In this document: one piece after another, positions 34,193 to 43,540 of the stretch
Layout of the letters: each line of letters opens with the position of its first letter
Numbering within the stretch: position 1 is the stretch's first letter
NCBI GenBank assembly: GCA_003712125.1
Contig: RHLF01000002.1
Span: 806,001 to 870,000 of the forward strand
Source of the DNA: Allomuricauda sp.
GTDB lineage: Bacteria > Bacteroidota > Bacteroidia > Flavobacteriales > Flavobacteriaceae
Direction: 5' to 3'
DNA length: 64,000 bases
Program-made: the position numbers and the translations under genes
The notes under the pieces: generated by a model
Database searches by the model: none
Seen by the model: the letters and a program-made list of their open reading frames with translations, nothing else
Told to the model about the DNA's origin: nothing

Positions 34193-35728
34193 ATGCTCAC
34201 TAAAGTATTTGGGAGTGCGGTATTTGGGGTGGAAGCCCAAACCATTACCGTGGAAGTCAATGTCGACAAGGGAGTCGGATACCACTTGGTAGGACTACCT
34301 GACAACGCTATAAAAGAAAGCAATTATCGCATCGCGGCGGCGCTAAAAAATAATGGACATAAAATTCCAGGAAAGAAGATTACCATCAATATGGCGCCTG
34401 CTGATCTGCGTAAAGAGGGATCGGCCTATGATTTGACTTTGGCCATAGGCATTTTAGTGGCATCAGCGCAGATTCAAGCGCAACAAATAGATAACTATGT
34501 AATCATGGGTGAGCTTTCCCTTGATGGGGCTATCCAGCCCATAAAGGGAGCATTGCCGATTGCCATACAAGCACGAAAAGAGGGTTTTGAAGGCTTTATT
34601 TTACCAAGGGAAAATGCCAGGGAAGCAGCAGTCGTTGAAGGTTTGAAGGTCTTTGGAGTGCGTACTATTAAAGAAGTGATTGATTTTTTCGATAGCGGAG
34701 AACCACTTCAACGAACCGTTGTAAATACCAGGGAAGAGTTCTTCAAGAATTTGGATATTCCTGAATTTGATTTTTCTGATGTCAAAGGACAAGAAAGTAT
34801 AAAACGATGCATGGAAATTGCGGCAGCAGGCGGGCATAATATCATTTTAATAGGACCACCTGGGGCAGGAAAAACCATGTTGGCGAAACGGTTACCATCT
34901 ATTTTACCTCCTATGACACTACATGAAGCCTTGGAAACAACGAAGATTCACAGCGTGGTTGGTAAGAATTCCAACAATGGGCTAATGAGTCAACGGCCCT
35001 TTCGTTCTCCGCATCATACCACAAGCAGTGTGGCCTTGGTGGGAGGGGGTAGTTATCCCCAACCGGGAGAGATTTCATTGGCACATAATGGGGTGTTGTT
35101 TTTAGACGAACTCCCCGAGTTTGAGCGTAAGGTGTTAGAGGTAATGCGCCAACCCCTGGAAGATCGTGAGGTCACCATTTCAAGGGCCAGATTTACGGTT
35201 ACCTATCCGAGTAGCTTTATGCTGGTAGCAAGCATGAACCCTAGTCCAAATGGTTATTTTAATTCCCCTGATGCCCCTGTGAAATCATCCCCTATGGAAA
35301 TGCAACGTTATTTAGGTAAGGTATCGGGCCCTTTACTGGATCGTATAGATATTCATATTGAAGTCACTCCGGTTCCTTTTGAAAAATTAGCGGAAGAGCG
35401 AAAAGGCGAGAGCAGTGTAGAAATTAGGAAACGGGTCATAGCAGCTCGAGAGTGTCAAATAAAACGCTTCGCACTTCTGGCAAAGGTGCATTACAATGCC
35501 CAAATGAGCACAAAACAGATTCGGGAATTTTGTGCCTTGGATAATACTTCGAAAAAGCTGCTTAAAAGAGCCATGGAACGACTCAATTTATCAGCAAGAG
35601 CCTATGACCGCATACTAAAGGTAGCACGAACCATCGCAGATTTAGCGGCTTCAGAAAATGTTGACGGGGACCATATTTATGAGGCCATTCAGTACCGCAG
35701 TCTAGACCGTGAGGGTTGGCTGGGGTAA
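34193..35728 (+). CDS. yifB: YifB/ComM-family Mg chelatase-like AAA+ ATPase
   Basis: I use ATG 34193 (511 residues), since the TTG at 34175 lies inside the candidate promoter. The N-terminal lon-protease-like fold is seen in 'VGLPDNAIKESNYRIAAALKNNGHKIPGKKITINMAPADLRKEGSAYDLTLAIGIL'. The AAA+ core has Walker A 'GPPGAGKTMLAKRLPSILPPM', 'RSPHHTTSSVALVGGG' and Walker B 'LFLDELPEF'. The C-terminal Mg_chelatase domain contains 'LNLSARAYDRILKVARTIADL'. ComM promotes branch migration during natural transformation in some species. Its convergent neighbour ends 2 bp away. Confidence 0.92.
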   Translation: MLTKVFGSAVFGVEAQTITVEVNVDKGVGYHLVGLPDNAIKESNYRIAAALKNNGHKIPGKKITINMAPADLRKEGSAYDLTLAIGILVASAQIQAQQIDNYVIMGELSLDGAIQPIKGALPIAIQARKEGFEGFILPRENAREAAVVEGLKVFGVRTIKEVIDFFDSGEPLQRTVVNTREEFFKNLDIPEFDFSDVKGQESIKRCMEIAAAGGHNIILIGPPGAGKTMLAKRLPSILPPMTLHEALETTKIHSVVGKNSNNGLMSQRPFRSPHHTTSSVALVGGGSYPQPGEISLAHNGVLFLDELPEFERKVLEVMRQPLEDREVTISRARFTVTYPSSFMLVASMNPSPNGYFNSPDAPVKSSPMEMQRYLGKVSGPLLDRIDIHIEVTPVPFEKLAEERKGESSVEIRKRVIAARECQIKRFALLAKVHYNAQMSTKQIREFCALDNTSKKLLKRAMERLNLSARAYDRILKVARTIADLAASENVDGDHIYEAIQYRSLDREGWLG

Positions 35729-35730
35729 AT

Positions 35731-37902
35731 CTATTGCTCTTTGAACAAGTAATTCAGCTCTGCCCCATAATTTTCCCATTCTTGTTTGTCAGGATCGTAT
35801 AACCAAGAAAAACTGGCCACCGCTTCATCACCCTCAAATTCGAATTCGAAATGCAGGCGATAAGACGAAAGATTTAGATATCGGGTTTCAGATATGGGAA
35901 AGAGTTGTTTGCTGGCAATTCCCTGTCGCTTGTACATCAGTTTTCCGTCTTTGAGGAATAACTTTCGGGTATTCTCCACGCCCTCTTTTGAGTAGGTTCC
36001 AACAACCTTTTGGTACTGTTCCAATAATTGGGTGGAATCTTTTTCTTTCACATATGCGATATGCTGTAACACATACCTGAGGTAATAGTGGTTCGGATTG
36101 GCTTTAATGGCGGCCTTAAAGGCTGCTTCGGCTTTTTCATAATCTCCTTGCTGCAAAACTTCTTCAGCCGTTGTTATGGTATCATCCAATTTCCAAATCC
36201 AATAGGGTACCCTTCCGTTTTGGTAATGTTCTTCAACCTTAGCCGCATAGAATTCCCCTTGTGCATCCCTTTTAAAGTCGTACGAAGCTGAATATTGGTT
36301 GGGTTCCCCAATCACCATTTGATTCGCACCGGCAGGTATCATGATCCTAATTTTCTGATTGGAGTAATAATTCAACAAACGATCTTCTTCGACCCATAAA
36401 TCAACAGTCGCTTCGCTTTGGTGTGAGCGATAAACCCCAGTAAAGGCTTGTAAATAATCCTGGTCTATTTTGCGATCTGCCATAAAGTCTATAGCGGGTT
36501 CAAAGACCTTATTGATCGTGTCTTGGTTGGGGTGCACCAGTCTGATTTTTTCATAGGTACTACGGGCAGCTTGCTCGTCACCTTTTAAAATCAAGGGGGG
36601 GAGTGAAAAAGGGAAAATAAAATTATTCCCTGGATTCAAACTAATATATAGATTGACCATTTTAAGGTACTCCTCATAATCGCCAATCACCAAAGTGGCA
36701 TCGGCAATATTCTCAATATTATAAAAGCTTTTTGAAGCGCTAAACCGTTCTAAGGCCGTATTGAAAAAACCTTGGGCATCTTTGGTCTCCCCATAAATGC
36801 CATAAAGAATGTTGTTTAGGGATTGGTTTTGAGGTGAAATTTCCAATTGCATTTCAACCAATTCCTTGGCCTTGTCAAACTCATCATAGGCCAAATATTT
36901 ATTGGCCATGGCTTCCATTCGCAAATCATATGGCAGGCGTTCACGATACCTATATGCCTTGTCCGCATGGGCTTGTTCATCAATTTTACCGCGGCTAAAA
37001 CGGATGTTTCTACGAGAACTTTTTAAATAGGCCAGGGCGAAGGTGCTGTCTAAATCAATTGCATTCTCATAATTGGAATACACAAACTCCTTGATGGCGG
37101 GGATGGAAGTACTGACAAACTCCTTGATGCTTAAGTCAAGATATTGCAGCCGATTGTCTTCAGGGAGCGCGATGGCTTGGCGCACGTAAACACTTACCTC
37201 ATCAACAAGATCTAACAAATCGACACCGCTAAACGTTTCGCTGCTTTTTATATTCCCATTTTTACTATCTCGTACATTCACCTCAATGGTGTATTCATCA
37301 TCGACTATGTCGTAGGTGCCATCTACATAAACGGAAGCCGCTACACTCGACTCCAACACCTTGTCTGCTGTACTTCGGGCGTAATTTAGACTGGGGGCAA
37401 TATTTTTATCCTGTGACAAGTCATAGTACAACAATTCAGAAATACCTTCTCCTATCCATTTAAGTTCTTTGTTTTCATTGACTTGTTGAAAGTTGTAGAT
37501 TGGTATTTCGGTTCTGAACTCTTCCTTGGTAATTGTCGTTTGCGTCATTTCACCAAAGGAATCGACAAAGGCAATCTCTTTGGTGGTCGCACCAAGATCG
37601 GTGGTGCCAAACCCAATATAAAGACCAATAATTACCAAGATCACATTGGTGGGAAATATGATTTTCTCGCGAAGCTTTATAATTCTTTTGTTAATGCGTT
37701 CTTGGTGGTATAAATAAATGAGAAGGGAAGGGATGATGCCCACAAAGAACCAAAGAAAGATGTCTACCCAATGGGGTGAAATTTGATATCGATTAAGAAT
37801 CCATTCTAAAAATTGTAGAAAAGTCCAGGCGGCAACGAGGTAAGCTGCCAAATATTGAATCGTAGTAAGCCACTTTCTGGTTTTGGGGTTTTTACCCGCC
37901 AT
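35731..37902 (-). CDS. Membrane protein with TolB-N-like and TPR domains
   Basis: I use ATG 37902 (723 residues); the TTG at 37923 is also possible. A basic N-terminus (MAGKNPKTRK) precedes three membrane helices ('LAAYLVAAWTFLQFLEWIL', 'WVDIFLWFFVGIIPSLLIYLY', 'FPTNVILVIIGLYIGF'). A domain with 'LKWIGEGISELLYYDLSQDKNI' and 'VYVDGTYDIVDDEYTIEVNVRDSKNGNI' resembles the TolB N-terminal/FlgO-like fold. About 350 residues of TPR-like repeats follow, including 'EFDKAKELVEMQLEISPQNQSLNNILYGIYGE' and 'GDYEKAEAAFKAAIKANPNHYYLRYVLQHI'. It has the same design as the divergent neighbour at 38180. No catalytic domain; probably sensory or scaffold. Confidence 0.65.
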   Translation of the reverse strand: MAGKNPKTRKWLTTIQYLAAYLVAAWTFLQFLEWILNRYQISPHWVDIFLWFFVGIIPSLLIYLYHQERINKRIIKLREKIIFPTNVILVIIGLYIGFGTTDLGATTKEIAFVDSFGEMTQTTITKEEFRTEIPIYNFQQVNENKELKWIGEGISELLYYDLSQDKNIAPSLNYARSTADKVLESSVAASVYVDGTYDIVDDEYTIEVNVRDSKNGNIKSSETFSGVDLLDLVDEVSVYVRQAIALPEDNRLQYLDLSIKEFVSTSIPAIKEFVYSNYENAIDLDSTFALAYLKSSRRNIRFSRGKIDEQAHADKAYRYRERLPYDLRMEAMANKYLAYDEFDKAKELVEMQLEISPQNQSLNNILYGIYGETKDAQGFFNTALERFSASKSFYNIENIADATLVIGDYEEYLKMVNLYISLNPGNNFIFPFSLPPLILKGDEQAARSTYEKIRLVHPNQDTINKVFEPAIDFMADRKIDQDYLQAFTGVYRSHQSEATVDLWVEEDRLLNYYSNQKIRIMIPAGANQMVIGEPNQYSASYDFKRDAQGEFYAAKVEEHYQNGRVPYWIWKLDDTITTAEEVLQQGDYEKAEAAFKAAIKANPNHYYLRYVLQHIAYVKEKDSTQLLEQYQKVVGTYSKEGVENTRKLFLKDGKLMYKRQGIASKQLFPISETRYLNLSSYRLHFEFEFEGDEAVASFSWLYDPDKQEWENYGAELNYLFKEQ

Positions 37903-37981
37903 TGATTTTCTTTTTTTGCTCAAGATACTAATAAAGGATATAATTTTTATTGCAAATTTTAGGCCATTATTGCCACATTTT

Positions 37982-37993
37982 GAATTGCAATTC
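37982..37993 (+). promoter_or_regulatory. Palindrome in divergent intergenic region (GAATTGCAATTC)
   Basis: A perfect 12-bp palindrome lies between the divergent TPR-protein genes, 80 bp from the minus-strand ATG. The 277-bp gap 37903-38179 has no gene. The palindrome could be an operator shared by both genes; the AT-rich context makes chance possible. Confidence 0.3.
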
Positions 37994-38097
37994 TGTAGTA
38001 AGATAATTAAGGAAAACTATTCAAGGTAGTGCTGTGCCCACTTGCGAAAGGACAAGCGATGGTAGCAGGTGATATTCGTAAACATAATTTCTTAACT

Positions 38098-38105
38098 TAC
38101 CTTTG
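38098..38105 (+). promoter_or_regulatory. Candidate -7 promoter element (TACCTTTG)
   Basis: TACCTTTG matches TAnnTTTG, 74 bp before the ATG at 38180. No -33 TTG is visible. Confidence 0.35.
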
Positions 38106-38179
38106 ATTTTTACATCCCCCTTTTAAAGTTAGTAGGTTTAGTATCAAATTTTTACAGCAGTTTTGTAATTGGTTGTGGC

Positions 38180-40411
38180 ATGACTCAATTTTTTGAAGAA
38201 CTCAAACGCAGAAATGTTTATAAGGTGGCCACAGCCTATGCGCTTACCTCATGGTTGTTGATACAGATTGCCAATACCATAGGCCCCAATCTGAATTTGC
38301 CCGATGCTGTACCGGCGACAATCACAAAAATTTTAATCATAGGATTTCCAATAGCCCTTGTTCTGGCTTGGTTATACGAATTGACCCCAAACGGCTTTAA
38401 ACTCACCAAAAGTTCCGATAGGTCCGCTGATGATGGTAAAAAACTGGGTAGACGACTCAACAAGGGTATTATTATTTTATTGACCCTGGCTGTGAGCTTA
38501 TTGTTGATCGACCGCTTTTTCTTTCGTGGTCAAAACCTGTTTCAAGAAGGCCAAACGGCAAGTATTGCTGTACTGCCTTTTGCCAACTTTAGCCCAGAAG
38601 TGGAAAATGGGTATATGGCCGACGGGCTCACTGAACAAATGTTGAACGAACTTTCGAATGTTAGCGGACTAAGGGTGCCAGCACGGACTTCCTCCTTTGC
38701 CTTCAAGGATAAAAATGAGGATATAAGACATATTGCAGAGCAACTCAAGGTAAATTACGTTCTTGAGGGCAGTGTTCGTTTTCACCAAGACAAAATTCGA
38801 ATCACGGTACAATTGATCAATGCGGCAAATGGATATCACCTATGGTCGAATACCTATGACGAGAACTTTGAAGAAATTTTTGAAATTCAAGAAAGCATTT
38901 CAAGAAAAGTAGTCAATGAGCTTAGGGTCAGACTCTTGCCGCAAGAGGAGGAAGCTTTAAGTAACAGACTTACCGAAAATTCGGAAGCGTATAAACTGTA
39001 TTTAAGGTCGAGAGAGTTCTCGCAATTACGAGATGATCCCTCGCTAAAAAGGGGTATAGCGCTATTGGAAGAGGCCTTAGCATTGGAACCCAATTTTGCC
39101 GAGGCCCATGCCGAGTTGTCTTTTCTGTATAATCAATGGCATTTTTATGGTAGTTTGGATAAGAAAACAAGGGATGCCAAATCGACCTTTCATATCAAGC
39201 GGGCCTTGGAATTGGCGCCCGAAAAACCAGAGGTCATAAGGGCCAATGCGAATTACCTAAGAAGTATAAAGGGCACCTTTGATCAAGATTCGGCAAAAAT
39301 AATACGCGAATTGCGCAAAGCATTGCAAGTCAAACCGAACTATGTGGATGGCCACTACATGTTACGATCAGCATTAACGGGCGCAAAGCAATACCGCTTG
39401 GCTGATTTACAAATGAAGAAAACTGTAGAGCTAGATCCCTTGAATAGCTTTTATGTAGTGCAGTACGCAGCGAACTTGTATTTGAATAAAGGCAAGACCA
39501 AAGAGGGCGAGGCTCTGATTGACGAATTACTCAAAAGGGACTCTTTGGATAAATCTGCGATACACCTCAAATCCATCATACTTTCATCTGCACCGTATGG
39601 GGAGTTGGCCGAGGTGTATAAAATTAATCATAAGAGTTTACGTGCGGCACCCAACAATAGGTCTATTCTAGCGCGAAGTTCGCGTGCCGCCTTGAATCTG
39701 GATTTATGGCCGTTGGCAGAAAAATACATCAAGACCACCCAACTACGATTTGCGGAAACAAATGCCATTTACACTAATGTGATGGATTATCATTTCTTCA
39801 GGCGAGATTATGCCAGTGCGCAAGAACTTTTACAGTATTTGATTGAAGAAAATTGGTTAGATTCTAATGCATTGAATTCGAAATCGGCTGAAATTGCATT
39901 TTTCTCAAATCAAACAGACCGGGCCTTGGAAATTTTTGAGACCGAATTTCCGAACATCACCGATGGGTCTATTTTTGACGAAACGCTAACCGACCTTATT
40001 GGGCAGCACATCGTAAAATATATAGCGTATTTACGAAAGTCTGGCAACATAAAAAAGGCTGACTCATATGCCTCTAATCTTTGCGCTTATTATAAGAATC
40101 GGATAGAAAACGACCCTATTCCTGATGGTTATAAGGATAATTTACAGTTGGATTGTTATTATGTTGCGGATCAAAAGGATGCGTTTTTGAAATTTCTTGA
40201 AAAAGTTTATTTCGAGAAAAAGAACCGACAAGACCTGTATAGCGATTTGAAGGCGGGGAGATTTTTGAATTTTGAGTCCGATGCGGAATATCAAGAACTG
40301 TTCAACAAAATTGAAGCCGAAACCCACCGTATGCGCGAAGAGGTCATCACCTATCTCAAGAAGGAAGGGGACTGGAATGCCGAATGGGATGCCGAACTAG
40401 GGCTAAGATGA
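38180..40411 (+). CDS. TolB-N/TPR membrane protein (ELKRRNV family)
   Basis: 743 residues. The N-terminus 'FFEELKRRNVYKVATAYALTSWLLIQIANTIGPNLNLPD', followed by 'IIGFPIALVLAWLYELTPNGFKL', is the characteristic membrane start of proteins that elsewhere carry CadC-like or adenylate-cyclase modules. A third helix is 'GIIILLTLAVSLLLIDRFFF'. Next comes 'SIAVLPFANFSPEVENGYMADGLTEQMLNELSNVSGLRVPARTSSFAFK' with 'YVLEGSVRFHQDKIRITVQLINAANGYHLWSNTYD', the TolB N-terminal/FlgO-like domain. From about residue 270 to the end are TPR-like helices ('LLEEALALEPNFAEAHAELSFLYNQW'). No cyclase or DNA-binding domain. Probably a signal or stress sensor; this is inference. Confidence 0.75.
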   Translation: MTQFFEELKRRNVYKVATAYALTSWLLIQIANTIGPNLNLPDAVPATITKILIIGFPIALVLAWLYELTPNGFKLTKSSDRSADDGKKLGRRLNKGIIILLTLAVSLLLIDRFFFRGQNLFQEGQTASIAVLPFANFSPEVENGYMADGLTEQMLNELSNVSGLRVPARTSSFAFKDKNEDIRHIAEQLKVNYVLEGSVRFHQDKIRITVQLINAANGYHLWSNTYDENFEEIFEIQESISRKVVNELRVRLLPQEEEALSNRLTENSEAYKLYLRSREFSQLRDDPSLKRGIALLEEALALEPNFAEAHAELSFLYNQWHFYGSLDKKTRDAKSTFHIKRALELAPEKPEVIRANANYLRSIKGTFDQDSAKIIRELRKALQVKPNYVDGHYMLRSALTGAKQYRLADLQMKKTVELDPLNSFYVVQYAANLYLNKGKTKEGEALIDELLKRDSLDKSAIHLKSIILSSAPYGELAEVYKINHKSLRAAPNNRSILARSSRAALNLDLWPLAEKYIKTTQLRFAETNAIYTNVMDYHFFRRDYASAQELLQYLIEENWLDSNALNSKSAEIAFFSNQTDRALEIFETEFPNITDGSIFDETLTDLIGQHIVKYIAYLRKSGNIKKADSYASNLCAYYKNRIENDPIPDGYKDNLQLDCYYVADQKDAFLKFLEKVYFEKKNRQDLYSDLKAGRFLNFESDAEYQELFNKIEAETHRMREEVITYLKKEGDWNAEWDAELGLR

Positions 40412-40415
40412 GACT

Positions 40416-41162
40416 TTACCGATCGATCTTGAAAATTTCCAAATTGATATCATCCAAGCCATAATCGTCAAAAGGATACTCGAGCTGGTCTTGAATGTTG
40501 TATAGTGAAACGAGGATGAATTGCGTGAGTAACACAATAAAAAAAGTCACGAAAAGCGGGGCAGAGGTGCCTACGGTATGCAGAATGGTAGGTGCATAAA
40601 CCAAGGGGAACAAATAGATAAATATTTTACAATAGGCTTTCAAGCTTATTGGGGTTCTATGGGTGTTTATGGCATGTAGGTTTTCCAACGATTCATGAAG
40701 GTCGCTCATAAATCTAAAAATACGGTCCCTTAATTTGCCTGAAACAAGCGTATTGTAGCGAATCACGAAATCTTGTACCTGATGAACGATTTGGTCCAAG
40801 GCCTTGGTTTCGGTAGTATTTTCCTTTAAATGAGATATCGTTTTTTCACTGATACTCACCAAAATTTGGAACATTTCATTTTTATGATCTTCAGTAAGAA
40901 GCTTATCGTCACAGTACACGTAATTGTGCAGGGTTTTCAAGGCACTTCGAAACTGGCTCAGATGTTCCATTGCCTTTTCCCTTCGACGAAACGACCCTCG
41001 TATGGTGAAGACCAAGGGAAATATGATGGCAATGCTGAGCATGGTCAAATCAATACTAAAGTCAACGTTCCAATAATGCAGGGCAAAAGTTATGGCGAAA
41101 GATGAGAGCAGAACGAAAAAAGTTCTGTAATTTAAGATCGAAAGGTATTGATTTAAAGACAT
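40416..41162 (-). CDS. Bestrophin-like membrane protein (putative)
   Basis: 248 residues with two N-terminal and two C-terminal hydrophobic regions: 'TFFVLLSSFAITFALHYW', 'LTMLSIAIIFPLVFTI', 'IFIYLFPLVYAPTIL', 'FVTFFIVLLTQFILVSLYNI'. A charged helical middle separates them. 'FTIRGSFRRREKAMEH' and the tail 'NIQDQLEYPFDDYGLDDINLE' are reminiscent of bestrophin/RFP-TM chloride channels, where an acidic cytosolic segment follows the last helix. The match is loose and no pore motif can be confirmed, so I call it putative. The start is 29 bp from the divergent gene at 41192, and the end converges on the TPR gene with a 4-bp gap. Confidence 0.45.
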   Translation of the reverse strand: MSLNQYLSILNYRTFFVLLSSFAITFALHYWNVDFSIDLTMLSIAIIFPLVFTIRGSFRRREKAMEHLSQFRSALKTLHNYVYCDDKLLTEDHKNEMFQILVSISEKTISHLKENTTETKALDQIVHQVQDFVIRYNTLVSGKLRDRIFRFMSDLHESLENLHAINTHRTPISLKAYCKIFIYLFPLVYAPTILHTVGTSAPLFVTFFIVLLTQFILVSLYNIQDQLEYPFDDYGLDDINLEIFKIDR

Positions 41163-41191
41163 ATACTCGTAGCAAAACCAATATACAACTC

Positions 41192-42232
41192 ATGCAAGTA
41201 GTGACAAAATATACTCCGTTATTATTTGTTTTTTTCTTGCTGCAAATTTTAATTGCACAAGACAAGGGTCGACAGGTGTTTGATGATCAAACACCCTTAT
41301 CAATACAAATGGAACTTTCGTTTAAGGAAGTACGCAAAAACACCAATGACAGTACCTATATCGCAACCAAACTTGCTTATCAAGTTGATGAAGGGGAATG
41401 GGAGGTTTTGGAGGCTTCCATTCGCAAACGGGGGCGATCGCGTTTGGAGCGTTGTTATTTTGCCCCTATAAAACTCAAAATAAAGAAAAAGGAAGCCAAG
41501 GGTACGCTATTTCAGGGCAAGCGAAAATTGAAACTGGTATTACCCTGTCAGATGACCCAAGATAAAAATGATAATGTGATCAAAGAGTTTTTGGCCTATC
41601 GCATGTTTGAAGAATTATCCCCCTATCATTTTAAAACCCGACTCTTAAACATTACACTTGTCGAACATAGAGGGAATAAGGAAAAAACGCATCACATCAA
41701 AGGCTTCTTCATCGAAGACCTTGAAGAGTTGGAAGATCGCTTTAACGCCAAGGAACTCAAGCGAGAGGTACATCCGCTGCAACAAGAGAATCTCTGTTCG
41801 TTTAGAAACGATCTTTTTCAGTACATGATTGGAAACACTGATTTTTCGATTGCTTACCAGCACAATGTCAAATTGCTTTTTTTTCCTGATAAGTCAGTCA
41901 TTCCCATACCTTACGATTTTGACATGTCAGGTCTTGTCAATGCCAGTTATTCCTTTGTGTCCAAACCAGAAGGTGCCCAAGCCCCTATAAAAACGGTCAC
42001 AGATAGGTGGTTTCGAGGTTTCAAAAGAGATGAAGCGCTTTGCTGGAAAATAAGACAAGAATTCTTGGGGAAAAAAGAAAAGATTTTTACGCTGTTCGAT
42101 AGCTATAAAGGCTATTTTGATAATGAGAACGAGTTTCAAGAAGCCAAGAATTTTATCCAAAGTTTTTATTTGCAAATAGGCAACAACGCTACCTACAAAT
42201 CAGAGGTATTAGCGAAATCAAGAATCAAATAA
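41192..42232 (+). CDS. Secreted CotH/kinase-like protein of unknown function
   Basis: The ATG at 41192 gives 346 residues with a signal peptide (MQVVTKYTPLLFVFFLLQILIAQ); the track start at 41102 lies inside the divergent gene. An N-terminal beta domain with 'QMELSFKEVRKNTND' and 'EASIRKRGRSRLERCYFAPIKLKIKKKEAKGTLFQGKRKLKLVLPC' resembles the start of CotH proteins. The C-terminal half has 'KEFLAYRMFEELSPYHFKTRLLNITLVE', 'FQYMIGNTDFSIAYQHNVKLLFFPDKSVIPIPYDFDMSG'. The GNTD-x6-HN and PYDFD motifs look like catalytic-loop and metal-binding segments of CotH/HipA-like kinase folds. Envelope location and kinase-like fold are inferred. Confidence 0.6.
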   Translation: MQVVTKYTPLLFVFFLLQILIAQDKGRQVFDDQTPLSIQMELSFKEVRKNTNDSTYIATKLAYQVDEGEWEVLEASIRKRGRSRLERCYFAPIKLKIKKKEAKGTLFQGKRKLKLVLPCQMTQDKNDNVIKEFLAYRMFEELSPYHFKTRLLNITLVEHRGNKEKTHHIKGFFIEDLEELEDRFNAKELKREVHPLQQENLCSFRNDLFQYMIGNTDFSIAYQHNVKLLFFPDKSVIPIPYDFDMSGLVNASYSFVSKPEGAQAPIKTVTDRWFRGFKRDEALCWKIRQEFLGKKEKIFTLFDSYKGYFDNENEFQEAKNFIQSFYLQIGNNATYKSEVLAKSRIK

Positions 42233-42288
42233 TGCCCTGCTTGTGGCATGCCATGGGCGAGGAGCCAAATCAATTCCTGTTGTATAAA

Positions 42289-43407
42289 TTAAGAGAGCAC
42301 CTTTTTTAAGGCAGTGTCAAATTGAGCCATTTGTGGTAGGGTTCCCGTACTGATGCGGCACCACTCATAGAAAGGCGGGAAAGGCCTCCCAACAATCACA
42401 TGCTCTTTTTTCATGGCCGGAATCAATTCTGATATGGGTCTTCCCGATTTGAAAAAGACAAAATTGGTATGTGATTTAATATATTCCAGATTTAGGTCGT
42501 CCAAAGTTTTATAGAGGGCATTTTTTGCCTCCATATTTTTGGTCAGGCTAAAGGTGTAAAACGCATCATCTTTCAAGGCTTCTTTGGCTGCTTCTATAGC
42601 CAAGACATTGGTCATTGCCATAATGTTTTTTCGCAATCTCGATGCGATATCGGGTCGCGCAACTAAATAGCCTATGCGCATTCCGGCAAGACCATAAACC
42701 TTTGAAAATGTTTTCGAAACGATAACGTTCATTCCCTCCTTGACCAATTCGACCATTGAGGGGTAATCGGGTTCCATGATAAAATCATAATAGGCCTCGT
42801 CACTGAAAACTACTGCTTTTTGACTTATGGTACTGCAGAAGTCGCGGAGTTGATTCTTTTCCAATAATGTTCCCGTTGGGTTGTTGGGATTACAGATGAA
42901 AATCAATCTTGTTTTGTTATTGATGCGTTGCGACATGGCATTGAGGTCATGGCCAAGTTGTTGGTCAACCGGAACGCGATGCACATAGGCCCCAAAACCC
43001 TCTGCATAACGTAGCATTGCCTGAAAAGTGGGGTCTGCCGCAATGATTTCACCTTGATCGATACCATAGGTGAGCCCAGTAGCTTTTAGTCCTTCCGTGG
43101 AGCCTCCGGTAATGACAATATGATCAGTAGGCACACCCTCGGTTTCCGCAATTTGCTCTAAAAGAGGTCGAAAAACGACAGAAGGATACCTACAGGCATC
43201 ATCAAAGGCTTTGCTAATGGCCGAACGAACCCGTTTTGAAGGTCCAAAGGGATTCTCGTTCGAGTTTAATTTTGCAATGCTAGTATCTACAGGTGTGGCA
43301 ATCAGTTCCTTGCCAGAAACCGCAATCGGGCCTAGGCCACCCATGAGGGTAAACCCACTACCCAAGCTCGCTTTTTTTAGCCATTGTCTTCGATCTATAC
43401 TTTTCAT
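42289..43407 (-). CDS. Exported class I/II aminotransferase with Tat signal (HisC-like)
   Basis: 372 residues. The N-terminus MKSIDRRQWLKKASLGSGFTLMGG carries an RR-x-W-L twin-arginine motif and a short hydrophobic segment. From residue about 35 it is a fold-type I PLP enzyme: 'LNSNENPFGPSKRVRSAI', 'VITGGSTEGLKATGLTYG', 'LIFICNPNNPTGTLL', 'VFSDEAYYDFI', the PLP lysine in 'VSKTFSKVYGLAGMRIGYLVARP', and 'RPFPPFYEWCRISTGT'. The layout resembles histidinol-phosphate aminotransferase. Tat export suggests that it folds with PLP in the cytosol and acts in the periplasm, which is unusual for HisC. No his genes are near. Confidence 0.82.
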   Translation of the reverse strand: MKSIDRRQWLKKASLGSGFTLMGGLGPIAVSGKELIATPVDTSIAKLNSNENPFGPSKRVRSAISKAFDDACRYPSVVFRPLLEQIAETEGVPTDHIVITGGSTEGLKATGLTYGIDQGEIIAADPTFQAMLRYAEGFGAYVHRVPVDQQLGHDLNAMSQRINNKTRLIFICNPNNPTGTLLEKNQLRDFCSTISQKAVVFSDEAYYDFIMEPDYPSMVELVKEGMNVIVSKTFSKVYGLAGMRIGYLVARPDIASRLRKNIMAMTNVLAIEAAKEALKDDAFYTFSLTKNMEAKNALYKTLDDLNLEYIKSHTNFVFFKSGRPISELIPAMKKEHVIVGRPFPPFYEWCRISTGTLPQMAQFDTALKKVLS

Positions 43408-43470
43408 AACCAGGATGTTTAAGATACCGGTTAATTTACAAGAAGTATTTCAGTATTCGCGGCTTGAAAT

Positions 43471-43507
43471 AAAAAAAGATTCCGACAACCCCTGTGTCAC
43501 CGGAACC
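43471..43507 (-). terminator. Intrinsic terminator after the small nuclease-like gene (minus strand)
   Basis: On the minus strand GGTTCCG and CGGAATC pair (one G-U) with an inner ACA/TGT extension, followed by seven T residues. It lies 34 bp after the stop of the gene at 43541 and separates it from the Tat-signal aminotransferase gene. Confidence 0.7.
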
Positions 43508-43540
43508 TTAATTCAAAATATAAATTGTAAGGCCTTTGGC

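Noticed and set aside
41102-41191. Upstream extension of the CotH-like ORF
   Set aside because: It lies over the start of the divergent gene ending at 41162, and the signal peptide starts only at ATG 41192.
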